From NCBI RefSeq assembly GCF_000002985.6, contig NC_003283.11:11842001-11906000 (forward strand): 64,000 nt of DNA, written 5' to 3'. A program made the position numbers and the translations under genes. The notes beneath the pieces were generated by a model. It saw only the letters and a list, made by a program, of their open reading frames with translations. It ran no database searches and was not told the DNA's origin. Numbering within the stretch: the stretch's first letter is position 1; each line of letters opens with the position of its first letter. Of the stretch, positions 12,901-24,673 are shown in pieces. The DNA comes from Caenorhabditis elegans (taxonomy: Eukaryota; Nematoda; Chromadorea; Rhabditida; Rhabditidae).

Positions 12901-15900
12901 CTGACCCTTTCCTTCGTTTCTCTAAAGTAGATATACTAAAACTAAAAACCTATTTATCTATGTCTACATTAGTCAGACCTCAATCAGTGCTTCCGCATGT
13001 ACAAGTCGATTCAATTATTGTCTCATTTCTTCTCTCAGTGCAATATCCCCAATTTTTTCCTTCTCTTACTCAATTTCAGATTGACTTATGGCCGTGTATC
13101 TGCATTTCTTACGAACTAAAATTTAATATATGTATTTTTCTTATTACGCCCGTATATTTTACTTCCTTGGCAACGCTTTGATTAATTTTCTTATGCCCAT
13201 GTTGAAATCTGATTTCTGAAGTCAGACATTACCAATGATTAATCAAGTTGAAAGTTTCTGGAAATTAGAAAAACAGGAATCATGGAAAAGGAAATAAAGC
13301 TCCAAATAGAGAAGACACTCGGATTAAGAGCTCATTTAACGGAAGTGTTCCCCCGCTTTTAAAAGACATTCCCTCTCCCACTTTTTCATTGATTTCCCCC
13401 GCAGAATATGAATTTTCAATAAAAATAGACGAATGAAGAAGACGTCTTTTCATTCGCTTTTCAAAATTTTCATAGACTTCTTGAATTATTTCTCTAAATA
13501 CACTTCAGGAATATTTTGACTTTTTTTCTCAGAATTTCGAATTGATCCCGAGAATGTCACAGTTTAAATTAAAAATTCTAGTAATCGGATCGTTTTGGAA
13601 CCATTTGAACCTACTGGGTCTCCCACATTTCTCTCATTTCACTCAAATTCGGTTGACCTTTCGGGATGATTCAAAATGTTACCACATTTGATTTTGAAAT
13701 TATTTTAGTAGTTGCATACACATTAAAGTTTTCGATAAAGCTTGCAACTTCTGAAAATGAAAATTTAAACAATACCACGGGACCTAACACATTAGTGATG
13801 AAAGCAATTCGAATGTAAATAAATACACTGCCCCTTCTCTTTCCAAATTTAGGATGTTTTCTTGGACAAATTCCACGTGATATTTACATGTGGTCGGTTG
13901 AAATTTCACTTGAAAATGGAAGCCCAGAAACAATTCAATATCATTTTATTTGTGGAGGTATTGGCTTTTGGTTATTCTTATTAGGATAAAATGGATCTCT
14001 TGTTTTTTTTTGAGATTACGCATTCATTTTTACAATTTTGAAAATTGAAAAACAACTAAAACTAATTCAAGACCAAATCTGATTATCCACCTCCGTAGAG
14101 ATTTTCAAAGCTTCTTGTAAGACTAAAAAATCACTAAAACTAAAAAAGAACCATTCAATATTTAAACTAACAATAATCACATATAATTTATTTAAAGACA
14201 TTTTTGTGAAGAACTCGGGTTGGCACAATTGCGCCCGTATAGTAGACATTTTAACCTGGTTGAAATGTTGTTACTATTTGAAAATATTGTATGAAACGAA
14301 ATCCTCAATGATGCTTTGTACTTCGCATTTATTCATCTTCTAGAAAACCGAAAACGTTACAGTAAAATATTTTTGATTGCTCCCTGAGCTCAGGTGCTTG
14401 AGCAAAACCTCACCTGATGTCGATCTCAATTTGAAAGTTTTTTGATTCTTCCTTCTTCCTATTCCCTCAAAAATCGCCGATGAAACGTGATATTGCTCAA
14501 GGAGGTCTCGTGGAACAGCTGCTTTTCCACACATTTTTGTTCTTTTTGTACGGAAAACCGATTTTGCCACATCAAATAAAAATGTATTGGTTCCTTTCTA
14601 TTTTGTTGAAAACTTTTCTCCGCTTTGAACTTTTTGTACTCAACCCAGTACGATGCTTTGGTATTCTGCAATTCAAACATGTGGTCTCTCGCCTATTTCA
14701 GTCTTGTAGAGGTTTGAATAACTAAGCACAGGTATGCTCAAAAATATTCCGTAAAATTAATGGTTTTTTGTGATCACAGCTGCAAACATTTGTTATAAGC
14801 AAACAATTGTTTCTCTAATTGAACCAGGTGAAAAAAGTATTAAAAAGGAAATGAAAGATGTTTGATTTGTAGAACAAAAAGTTGAATCAATTATTTGGAA
14901 TTAGTCGGCTGATAGAGTGGCTTCAAAGTAGAAAATAATTACCGTCATCTTGATGTTTTCCGTAAAATTATATAACTTAATTACATAAGATAAATATTAT
15001 TGATAACATTCGAATGAGATAATTATTTGAGTTGTGTGTGTGTATTTTGTAAATATTTGTATAATATCGCTGTATATTGGCACACATCTGTAGGTAAAAT
15101 AAATTGGCAAAAAATTAAACATAATCTTGAAACCAAATAGCTTTTTTTTCTTCCTTCAATTTTTGAACTAAACACTCGATGAACCATAGCGTTTCGTTCT
15201 TTTTCTTCTTTTGGGTCTCTCCAAATAAATCGGTGTCCTGGGAGAGACACGGGGCTCCACTTTTCGGCGGCCTCAAGTCATTTTTATTTCAAAACACTCA
15301 CTTTCGTCGACGTCACTTTTCACTGAACTGCATTTTTCCCTGAAAGTGGCTAGAAAACACAGAAACTTCTAAATCAAAATTATTACTGGAATTTCTTCAG
15401 GAGTTATTTGGAAAGACATGAAATGATTTTTTATTTTTTATACATTTTGAGACTTCAGAAGCTAGTTTTTTAACAAATAAAAATCACTGCCAAATTATTT
15501 TTCAAAAAACCTTGATAAATAAAGGATTTTTGGCTAATTTCTCAGTTCAAAAATTTCTGGCAATTTTGAGACATTTTTCTGGCAACATAGTTGTGTCTTT
15601 CAGAAATTTGACTACTTATTTGAGAATCGACGTTTCTAGTTTTGCCGCAAATAAAAAAATAATTGTATTCAGTATAATTTTCTATATCACTTAAATGTCT
15701 TTAAAATCTTTCCCGAAACAAAAACTATTTTTTATGTTTCTTTAGTTTCAATGTCCCTCGTGTCAATCTTACCTCCCACGTGAACTTACCCAATCTCTAA
15801 TTAATTTGGCGAAAAGTGGAAAGGAAAAATACGATACGATCAGAAAACCAAGTAAACTAGAAAATGTGAGAATATGTGTTCTTCTTCTGCTTCTTCTTCA

Positions 15901-18900
15901 TCGTTACCCCCCATCATAAAATCGTACTGTGATGTGTGTGCCTCCCCCGGAAATTCAAACAAACCGCCTCTTCTCACTTTGTGTAACTACCATCATCATC
16001 TGACATAGAAATAGAAATAGAGAAACCCTTCTCTCTCTAGGGCACCCCTAATGGTCTAGTTTTTCTAAAACTTTCCAGTTCAAGTTCACCTTTTGTCATC
16101 ATCAATCAAAAGTTAAAATAATACTATATTTGGAAAAAAATCAAAATTGAAATTCTATTTTCGCTCAGCGATTTTTCCCGATTCGTTCCGCCAAAGTTTG
16201 TAATATTATGACAGATCTCGTGTTTTTCCTTGTTTCTTCCAATTCGTCCGGTTTTTTTTTCCATTTTCCCTTTTGTGTTTCCGACGGGAATTTCATAAAT
16301 ATGTATGTATTCTTTTTCATTTTCAGTTCCTGTTCTTTTTCTGTTTTCATTTTCAATTTCATCTTCTTTCTATTCCTATTTTTTGTTTTGCTTTTCTCTG
16401 TTCAAAGAAAATATGAATACATATCAGATAATCTTATCTGAAAATCAGATCTTGCCACGCCACCGTATGTTGATGATGGGGTATTGTGTAATGGATCTGC
16501 ATTCAAATTGAGCAAAGTTCATGTTTTTTTGTATGGAATTTGTGACGTTGACATGTAACGACAAATTCAAAACACGTGAAAACCACCCATTGCTTCCTAG
16601 TGTTTTATTTCAATGCTGTAGATTTTAAAGAGACTAACGGTCGCTGACGTAAATCATCGGAAGGATAGTAATCCGAATATAGGTAATCTGAATTATAGGT
16701 TTCATAAGTTATTCAAGAGTGGGACTTGATCTGGATATGTGAACTATAGTTTTTGGTATGACAAAGGCTTATTAGGTAATAGTGAAATTCCATTTCAAGC
16801 GTTAATTTTTTTTACAATAGGGGTTTGCATCTCCAATTTTAACTAGTTATTGACACTCTAGTGGGCATTAAAGAAAAAGATAAACCTGTCGCTCCGTAGT
16901 AAATGTAAACTCCGTAGGCTGTTCACCTTAATGATACTCAGGTTCTCAGTTAAAAGGGTTTTTTGTGACATCCGCAGTTTCTGGAACGCAAAGTGAAAAC
17001 ACAAAAAACGAAGTTTTGGAATTCCTTGAAAGTACATTGTATCACCTTTCTCAATTCATATCATCGTTATAATATGACTCACCACACCATAATCATGTGT
17101 TCACACTAGATTCTTTTTGATCGCTCAACTTCTTTCCAAATTCTATCTTGCAAGAATTCGTATCAATCACATACAGTAATCTTGTTAATCTATAGTTAAA
17201 GAACTGGACTTTCGCCTTGTATCAAATACCAAAATCCATTCCATTGATCACGTGATATCCGTTCACCGTTCTCATCATCTCAGGCTTCTCTGTGCGTGTC
17301 GAAATCTGACGGTCACTCATTTCCGTCCAAAGTGTCGTTTCATATCGTCGTCTACACATTCCCTTATTCTACCATTTTTCTATTTTTAGTCATATGTCTC
17401 TCTCCAAAAGAAAGAGAGAGAGAGAGAGACAACACCGATTGATCATATTCACCCAACACAAAGCAGTGCGCAGTGTTCAGAAGAACATCGTCGCGTTTGC
17501 AAAAGCCCTTACCCAAAGTCAAATCAAACAACGTTTCACCCCTTTTTCGTTTAATTTTTTTTTTGGTTTCTTCGTCCTCCTCTTATTCGCACCTTAACCC
17601 CGCCTACCATATGCAAGTCATGTTCTACTGATAACGAACCGATTCTTTGATATGATTTCCAATCATTTACATACATCTCGTCTCCTTTTCCATATTGAAC
17701 TCTCATCTTCCACTTTCCTTATCACTGGGTCAGTCGGTTTATTTTCCGGAATTTTGAGTCAATTCCTACGATTTTTGCAGAATTGCACGAATCATTTTCA
17801 TTCAAAAAAGAATAAAAGATCTTTATTGAATAAAGCTAGACAAGACATAAGTTGGTAACTTCCTGTTTTTCTAATGGTGTTTTGCCTGCTGAAATTACAG
17901 ACAATTAGTTCGAGCACTTTTTGTTGTTTTGATTTTTAAAATATATATTCAGATAGTTCGCTGATGATGTTAGTATTTTTGAAATAAAAAAGTCGGAACT
18001 TGTTACCTGAGAAATTCAGGAATCACATATCGATCATTGATTACTTAATCATACTATTTTTAGAACATTCAGAACATATTTAAATGATCGTTGTCTATTG
18101 GATCACATTGACATCATCTAAGGGTTATTACATCTCACTTCAAAAAATGAATTCATTCAACCGCGAAATTAATTTTCTGAATTCATGAAATCATGAAAAT
18201 TCTGAGAAACACTAGAAACATTTTTTTTTTAATTTTCAACCAAATTTATCAAATGTTTTAATTTGCCAAAAAATATGTTTAATTGGTCTACTTAAACCCC
18301 CCCCCCCCCCCCCCCATTAACAATTAGATCCACATAACCTCTTGGTCGTAACCCTCTTCCCATTATCATTATCATCATCATACAAACATTTTCTCGGAGC
18401 AAGTGCTTCGTTTCTCGTTACCCCTCTTATCCTCCTAGCCGCTGAAAAATTAGTTGTGTAAAGAGCTAATTTACGATTCTCGGAAGTCAGTTCATCCTTC
18501 TATTCTCATTCAAAACTTCTTCTTTCCCCTTTCTTGTGTCTCATCTTATTCAGTCATTCATCGGCTCATTCAAAGACTACTTGCTCTCTTCGTTCTCGGC
18601 TCCGCCCTTTTCTATCGGCTCGCGCATGCCTTTGCCGCCCTAACCAACAAATATATATCGGGGTGGTTTTCCAGATTGGCAGAATGCTCAATGAGCAAAT
18701 TGTTCGACTTCTTTCGTTGATGCACATTCATCCGCCGTCGGCAAAAGATGCCGCTGGGGGTAACAGTATTGTCAAAAGGCTGAAGTTTGGAAAAAAGAGA
18801 AACTCTCCAAAATTCGGAAATTTGCCAGAATCAGTATGGTATGTTACTTTTTTACATTTGTTACATCGTAGTTTTATAGTCATAATTCGAAAAACCATAT

Positions 18901-20070
18901 GGTAATAAAAATATATATTATTCGATTTTTCAAGAAACGAAACAATTAATTTCAAGAACTACTTTAAGAACTACGTAATAAATAAAAATTGTGCACTGCG
19001 AAATTTAATTTTCCGTTTGCAATTTGTTATTGGTTTTTGAGATACATACTGCTTCTACCCCATTTAATTAACTTTTCGCTTTTTGCAGGGATAACATTCT
19101 GGACAACTTGTCTCCATTCGAGCGAGTTAAAATGCGTCGAATCAATCACAAGATCAAAAACGTAGTGGATAAACGTCGAAAACGTGTCCTCTACGCAGAT
19201 TTTCTACGTACTGACGTTGACACAATCCTTCCGCCGGAAACTAATGGAGACGGTGACTTTTTCCGTATGCCAAAAACTCCAAGAATTGTTGTGCACGAGG
19301 AAGCACGTAGTATCCTAATAATTGTTGATACTCATTGGACAGTCAGTGACGCAGTCAAAATGATGGCTGCAATTCGATATTATGGAGAAAATGCACACAC
19401 TGTTACGGTAAGTTACAAAAAAAGTTATTAAGCAAACAATTATCATGATAATTTCAGCTTGATGCCTCTCTCGCTGAGCTCTGTGTAGCTGCTCAATCAA
19501 CAAATGACATTGCATTCTGGTTTGCTTTCCAATCAGCAAGTGGAACTTCTGATCCAGTATGTCAGTCGTCAAAGGCTCCAAGATGGGTCCCTGATGATTT
19601 CCGTGTCAGAAGTGTACAATCATATGAGCAAGATCAGTTGACAGCCTACTCCCAATGGTCTCCAAGAACACAAGTTATTCCAGTTGGCCCCCTGTTTCCA
19701 AAAGCAACCGAGGTGAGAATTTTAGAAAATATAATTTAGAAAAAAATCAAATAATTCCTGAGAATTTCTGATTATGTTTTGATATGGAAAATATAAAAAC
19801 TTTTTATTATTCAATTTTATTTTTCAGATAACAATCCGTGCTTCGGTTCCACAACTTCGTCGTCTTCGTCGTTTTCCTGTCTACCGTAGCCCTCTTCACC
19901 GTTGCTTTATGGATCCAAACAATCTTCATATTCTTCGTCTCGTCGTCTCTAGTAACAATTCATCTGGTCGTAGAGGTCGACAAGTGGCACAATCTCTGAA
20001 AATGGCTCCATTTTTGAAATGGGCAAATGCTCAGCGATTGGCTCACAGATTTTCTGTACAATTTGTATAA
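9995..20070 (+). CDS. F-box protein of unknown target
   Basis: Six exons join in phase to 359 aa: 9995-10027, 10185-10250, 18675-18838, 19089-19407, 19458-19712 and 19828-20070. Residues about 82-118 form an F-box (NLPESVWDNILDNLSPFERV followed by KMRRINHKIKNVV), the Skp1-binding module, so the protein is probably a substrate adaptor of an SCF ubiquitin ligase. The C-terminal 240 residues match no family I can name; they include a beta-rich stretch (RIVVHEEARSILIIVDTHWT) and an Arg-rich block (LRRLRRFPVYRSPLHR). The third intron is 8.4 kb. The first two small exons are supported by phase and by a continuous helix across the junction (EHYEQL + IGRMLNEQIVRLLS) but are less sure than the rest. 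A shorter product from an ATG at 18684 is likely. The first exon starts 225 bp after the hmp-1 stop, so an operon with SL2 splicing is possible but unproven. Confidence 0.68.
18297..18315 (+). repeat. C19 homopolymer (G19 on minus strand)
   Basis: Nineteen consecutive C residues lie inside the long F-box-gene intron. G-tracts of this length can form G-quadruplexes, and in C. elegans they are kept stable by the FANCJ-like helicase DOG-1. The tract is seen directly; its behaviour is inferred. Confidence 0.95.
18340..18674 (+). promoter_or_regulatory. probable internal promoter for the short F-box isoform
   Basis: The stretch is pyrimidine-rich with CG-containing blocks (GGCTCCGCCC at 18599 on) and has an AATATATATCG TATA-like element at about 18650. 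It ends in the acceptor TTTTCCAG, nine bases before an in-frame ATG at 18684. That layout is what a trans-spliced worm promoter looks like. A transcript from here would lack the first 36 residues but keep the F-box. Confidence 0.35.
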
Positions 20071-21751
20071 TTGAATCATCATGACGTTTTTTATGTTTTG
20101 TTTTGCTACGGGTACTGTTTACTTTGACGATTTTCTCTGAAATGCAATTCTTCTCAAATGTATTCTCAAACAACCAAAACAATATTTTGATCGTCGGGTT
20201 CGTTTTTTTTGTAACTCTGTACTTCCCCTTGTGATCTTGATGTGTAGAATTTGTTAATTTGAATTAAATAATAAATAAATGATGTGATCAAAATAATTCC
20301 ACAAACACGGAACAAGGACAAGTCAGCACAAAGAAGAAACGGGTCGTAAACACTAAAAATGAGTCAGAACACAATCAAAGAGGATTATGATGTCAATGAC
20401 TTGAAATGAGTTAAAGAATTAAAGAGCACAAAATGACAGGAATTTCATCATTTTCAATGACTAAAAAACTTCAAACATTTTATTAGACGAAAAATTATTA
20501 GTTAAAATTTGAAAGAAACCTTTCTGTAACAGAAAACGTAAAGTTCAAAACTAGTTTCAAATATATTTATTAGAATACCGTTTTTGGTAAAAAATGAAAT
20601 ATGTGATGGCTTAGATGTTTGAGAAAAATGTTTGAAAATGTTTCCAGATTTTTTTTCAGGTTGTATAATGTACATTTGAAAAGTTAAAATTTATAAATAA
20701 ATATCTTTAAAACTGTAGTAAAGTTCCTGTTTTCTCACAAATACAACTATAATATCTCAAAGGAAAGTTAACTAAACTATTTTATAATAAAACCAAAAAT
20801 TGTTTCACATACATCTTTTTTATATAGTTTATTGAGAATTTACATGATTTGGAGGAACTATACATACGTACATTGCCGTACGGTAGTACCCATCCAAAAT
20901 CTGACTCGTGTCTGTTTGAAAATGTTTTACAGTTTTTTAAAAGATTTGGCGAGGCCCGTAACGACATTTTCAATTTAGAAAAAGTGTTGTAAATAAAAAG
21001 GTAAATGGAAAAATTTACATCGCAAGTTCAAAATGTGAATTACTGTAGTTGTTGATCATTTTTTAGAATCAGATAGGCCTTATCATACTAATTTCAATGA
21101 AATTGTTTCATTTTTCCAATATTCAAGTCAACAAGAATAATATCAGCTATAAATTAGGTCAATTCAAGTAGTAAACAATATATGTCAGAATGGTTGTTTC
21201 AATCATTTCGAAACAATCTACTTGCACTAACACAGTGAGTTTACAAAAATAAGAGAGCTTACAGGGGACCTCATGGGAAAAGAAGAGAGAAAGTGCTAAA
21301 AAATATTACAGGAACACAGAATTCCGAGAATGCGCATTGCGCATGTGTGCACAATATCTCGTGTGGAAACTACAGCAATTCATTAAATGACTACTGCAAC
21401 GCTTGTGTCGATTCACGGCATTACTGTATTTTTGCTTGCGAGATATTCTGCGCGTCAAATATGTTGTCCAATATGCATTCCGAGAATTTTGTGTACCCGT
21501 AACACAATGAGAATATCAAATTCAAAATTGAACATTGCATAGTTTAGTTTCAATCATGTTCTTTTCAGAAAAAAGGGGGGGGGGGGTATAGCCTACACGA
21601 GTGACTAAATTAAATTGTTGTAATTCGTTGAAAACTGTTTGCACTGCCCGCTATCAGTGCAAATGTACTCTACCAAACATATATCATATTCCCGATTGTG
21701 CGCGTGTTAAGAGACAAATTAAAAAAACAACATATTATTTTGCAGGTAATC
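20071..21751. other. intergenic, F-box gene 3' end to Lon-like gene
   Basis: AATAAA-type poly(A) signals for the F-box gene lie at about 20265-20280. The rest is AT-rich and non-coding, with a palindromic repeat (21309-21501) and a run of 12 G (21575-21586). No coding exon was recognised. Confidence 0.5.
21309..21501. repeat. palindromic MITE-like repeat
   Basis: The ends are inverted copies of each other: the left end reads GGAACACAGAATTCCGAGAA and the right end reads TTCCGAGAATTTTGTGTACC. The middle carries ACTACAGCAATTCATTAAAT and CTTGTGTCGATTCACGG, shared with the partial copy at 9391-9517. It has no coding capacity and is best read as a non-autonomous DNA transposon. Confidence 0.65.
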
Positions 21752-22913
21752 ATGCCTGCGCGTGCTGGTGGTAATCCTAGTCAATTGAATACGAGTATCC
21801 ACGCGACTCGAGCACCAGCGGATCCAGCAATAAAATCGATATCTAAACTGGAATTTGGAAAGATTTGGGTGAATGGATTGGGTGTTATTAAACCCAATGG
21901 AGAACAAAAAACATCGGCGGAAAAAGGTCCGATTGTCCCTATCTGTGGGTTTTAAAGCATTCCCAAAAAATGTCGGAATTTTTTTTTCGATTTTCACCCG
22001 AGGTTCCGGAACATTTTTTCTCAAAAAATTGAGTTTCCCTCCAAATTATTTTTTTTTTAAATTGAATTTATCTCCAAATTGTGATGAAGTCACAAAATGG
22101 ATGTGGCCAGTACACTTCTTGCGTGAATAAGACTACAGTCTAAAAATCTCTGAGGTTAAACTATGTAGGGATTCAAAACTGCGCTTCATATCTAGTAACA
22201 TGACAATTTATTTTTCAGTTTGCACATTTTTCAAGTTCAAAACCGACTCGTTTCATTGTTACGCATTGGAAAGTATTGGAGAAGACATGAAAGAGGGTGC
22301 GAGACTGGCTTATGACGCTGTTACATTTAATCTCTGTTCAATGGGAGTATCGCAACATCCAAGAGAGGTCCGTGTTCAATATTATGCCGAGTCTCACTTA
22401 GACAGAAAATCTGCTATTTTGACGACTGCACTTGGGCTGATGGCTGCATTCACAGGCATGATCATTCCAGATTACATTGCGGCCACTGGAAAACTCGATT
22501 TACCTGGAAATGTTTATTCTTTAAGTTCTTGATACTTATAAAATAACTATCATTATGTTATATTCAACATCGTTCTCGAAAAATTTGCAAATTTTAGAAC
22601 ACATTTTCCTCCATACGTTTTGATAACTGGTACAACATAAGTATATTTTCAGGTAGGTGATATTGAACTCAAAATTGATGCTGCGATCCAGAATAAGAAG
22701 ACTATAGTAATTGTGCCAAAGGATAATTTTGAATCGATTTCCAAGGATATGAAAGCACAGATCAATGGTGTACCGGTGTCGCATTTGCTAGAAGCTTTCC
22801 AAGTGGTGTCACAACAAGGAAAAAAAAAGATAATTGTCAATTGTTCCCACTCTTTTTTTGCCAAAATGTCTAGAATTTCTTTGTATTGTGCAATTGAAAT
22901 TGATCAAAAATAA
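21752..22913 (+). CDS. stand-alone Lon (S16) protease-like domain protein
   Basis: Three exons (21752-21926, 22219-22524, 22657-22913) join in phase to 245 aa. The protein matches only the proteolytic domain of Lon and has no AAA+ or substrate-binding region. The block IGEDMKEGARLAYDAV matches Lon LGDVMKES-type helices. DRKSAILTTALGL aligns ungapped with the Lon DGPSAG serine motif, with Ser at residue 123. TGKLDLPGNVYSLSDIELK aligns ungapped with the Lon TGxVxLxGxVxPxGGxxEK motif, with Lys at 166. The Ser-Lys spacing of 43 equals that of E. coli Lon (Ser679-Lys722). The glycines around the serine (G-P, and G after S-A) and the GG before the lysine are replaced, so activity is uncertain. There is no signal peptide. 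The weak donor GTCCGA after 21926 and the acceptor of exon 3 are the least certain junctions. Confidence 0.65.
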
Positions 22914-24673
22914 AGAGTGGAAATACATGAATAAGTTAAAGCCCAGACATTATACCGAGATTGATAATAATCATACAAAGATCGATAATAAACATACGGA
23001 AAATGAATTATCATCTGAAAAGTTGATTAGTTAGAACATGAAATTGCCAATGTGCGGGTGTCAGGATGATGAATGACAGTAATAGACAAAAGTATTGAAC
23101 TTGCATAGAAAAATAAGACTCATTTTGCTAATTTGTTATAGAACTTACTCTGTTTTACTCTGTTTAGTACTCTGTTTGTGAAAAAGTGTCTTCGTGTTTT
23201 GATTTTGCACTTCCACCAGATGAACTCGGTTTTGGTTCGAGTTTTACTATTTTTGTCTATTTTGAAAAAATGGTCAGTGTCTTTTCACCCTGAAATGTTT
23301 TTCTCAGAAAATTTGAATTTTTCGTTTCGCTTCGTTCTCCGAGAATTTTTTTCCCTGATCAAGCTACGTTCTGAAAAGACAACACAAATTTCATAGGATT
23401 ATAGGATTATTGTTTGGGTTTTATTGCCGAAATTTCTGAATGCCGCGCCGCCCTGAACGGAATCACTTCTCCGGATATCGTTAAGAAGCTCGGTGTCGGG
23501 AAATCTGTGGTTAATCGAACTCTGATCCGGTTCAGAGAGCTTGCGACTTTGATGGGCAGTGTCCTCTAACCAGTAAGTATTCACAATTTCAGTCATCCGC
23601 CCGATATTGTTTCTTTTTAGTTTGTTCAGGAAACAAATGGATAAATACCGGAAAAAATAAAGTTTTGTGGGTTGTCAAAAATCTTCAAGAAATTGTATGA
23701 AATTCAATTACAAATTATTGCGATCTATAGATGTATAAAATTATAATTGGTCAAGCTCGAATCACGATCGAAATAAGTTTTTGGGAAAGTTCAGGATTCA
23801 TAACTTGAGTTTGGTCGAACAATTATGGAAAATTTCAGGTTTTGTGTAGGTCTTTTTCGTTTTGGAAATTATAGATAAATTTGGCAAAGTATTGTTCGAA
23901 TGTTCGTTATTATTGTCGTGGAGCATATGAATAAGCTTATTCTTACAAAGGTTTTTTCTCCAACACAAAGTGCATATTATATATGTAGATATCAGGGATC
24001 GAGCAACTGGGGTGTTTATGGAATACCAAATAAATTAAAAAATAAAAACTTTTGCAAAAACCCCAATTTTAATTAAATTTCCCATTGCTTCGTCATATTT
24101 CAAGAAAGTACATTTCTTTCCTATTTTCTCTTATTGCTGTTTCTCTTTGGAGCAGCTTCCAAATTGGTTTTCATGATACTTTTTTCTCATACCCATCATC
24201 ACATGACCGGATTTTCTTTTCATTCCAGCAACATTTTTGGTTAAAAAAAAACAGAAAGTTCTTCTTCTTCTTCTAGTGACTGCTTCTTTCTGCCTAAAAA
24301 TCGGATGGTTCGAATTTCCTCTCGAAACTTGATACGCTGATGTGCGCACACCACAAAATGGTTCGCAACCAGTTTTGTGGAACATAAAATCATCGGAAAT
24401 GTCCGACAAATTGATGGCGTCATCTCGAAACATTAATGAAAGGCCATAATACTTTATTTACAAACAAATAAATACATGTTTTAAATCAAAATAATATAAA
24501 GATCGTAGAAAAGAGTAACCCGTATACAACCGAAATGGAAAAATGATAAATTGAAAATTAGAATATAAAGTATGTTGATCATAAGTATCACCAACATCGG
24601 AAATATAAAATTATAACCGAATACAACGTTTAGAAGAGATAGAAAGCTGAAATATTCGATTGAATTGAAATCA
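22914..24673. other. intergenic, with one transposase fossil
   Basis: The Lon-like gene ends on the left and the GPCR on the right, the two genes being convergent. Apart from the helix-turn-helix fragment at 23423-23569 it holds no credible exons. A minus-strand open frame at 24131-24433 has no splice support or recognisable domain. Confidence 0.5.
23423..23569 (+). pseudogene. Tc1/mariner-type transposase helix-turn-helix fragment
   Basis: A 48-codon frame reads RAALNGITSPDIVKKLGVGK then SVVNRTLIRFRELAT and stops. This is the pattern of the first DNA-binding helix-turn-helix of Tc1/mariner/IS630 transposases (R-x-x-I..G.S...IA+.L.+.+STV.R...R+.E.G). The codons are GC-richer than the flanks. 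There is no ATG in this frame and no DDE domain after it, so it is a fossil, or an exon captured from an element. Confidence 0.5.

Larger units (their letters stand above)
10251..18674 (+). other. 8.4 kb intron of the F-box gene, no nested gene recognised
   Basis: No exon set with coding character was found on either strand. It contains a GC-rich repeat near 11490-11730 (short inverted arms CTTCTGGAG / CTCCAGAAG), many AT-rich low-complexity stretches, a CT-rich block at 17270-17590 that looks like promoter sequence, a run of 19 C at 18297-18315 and a second CT/CG-rich block at 18340-18660 just before the next exon. The large size and the promoter-like right end suggest that regulatory elements or an alternative start are housed here. 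Confidence 0.5.

Noticed and set aside
24131-24433. 100-codon minus-strand open frame downstream of the GPCR
   Set aside because: No recognisable domain, no splice context, and poly-T/poly-C driven composition; likely chance.
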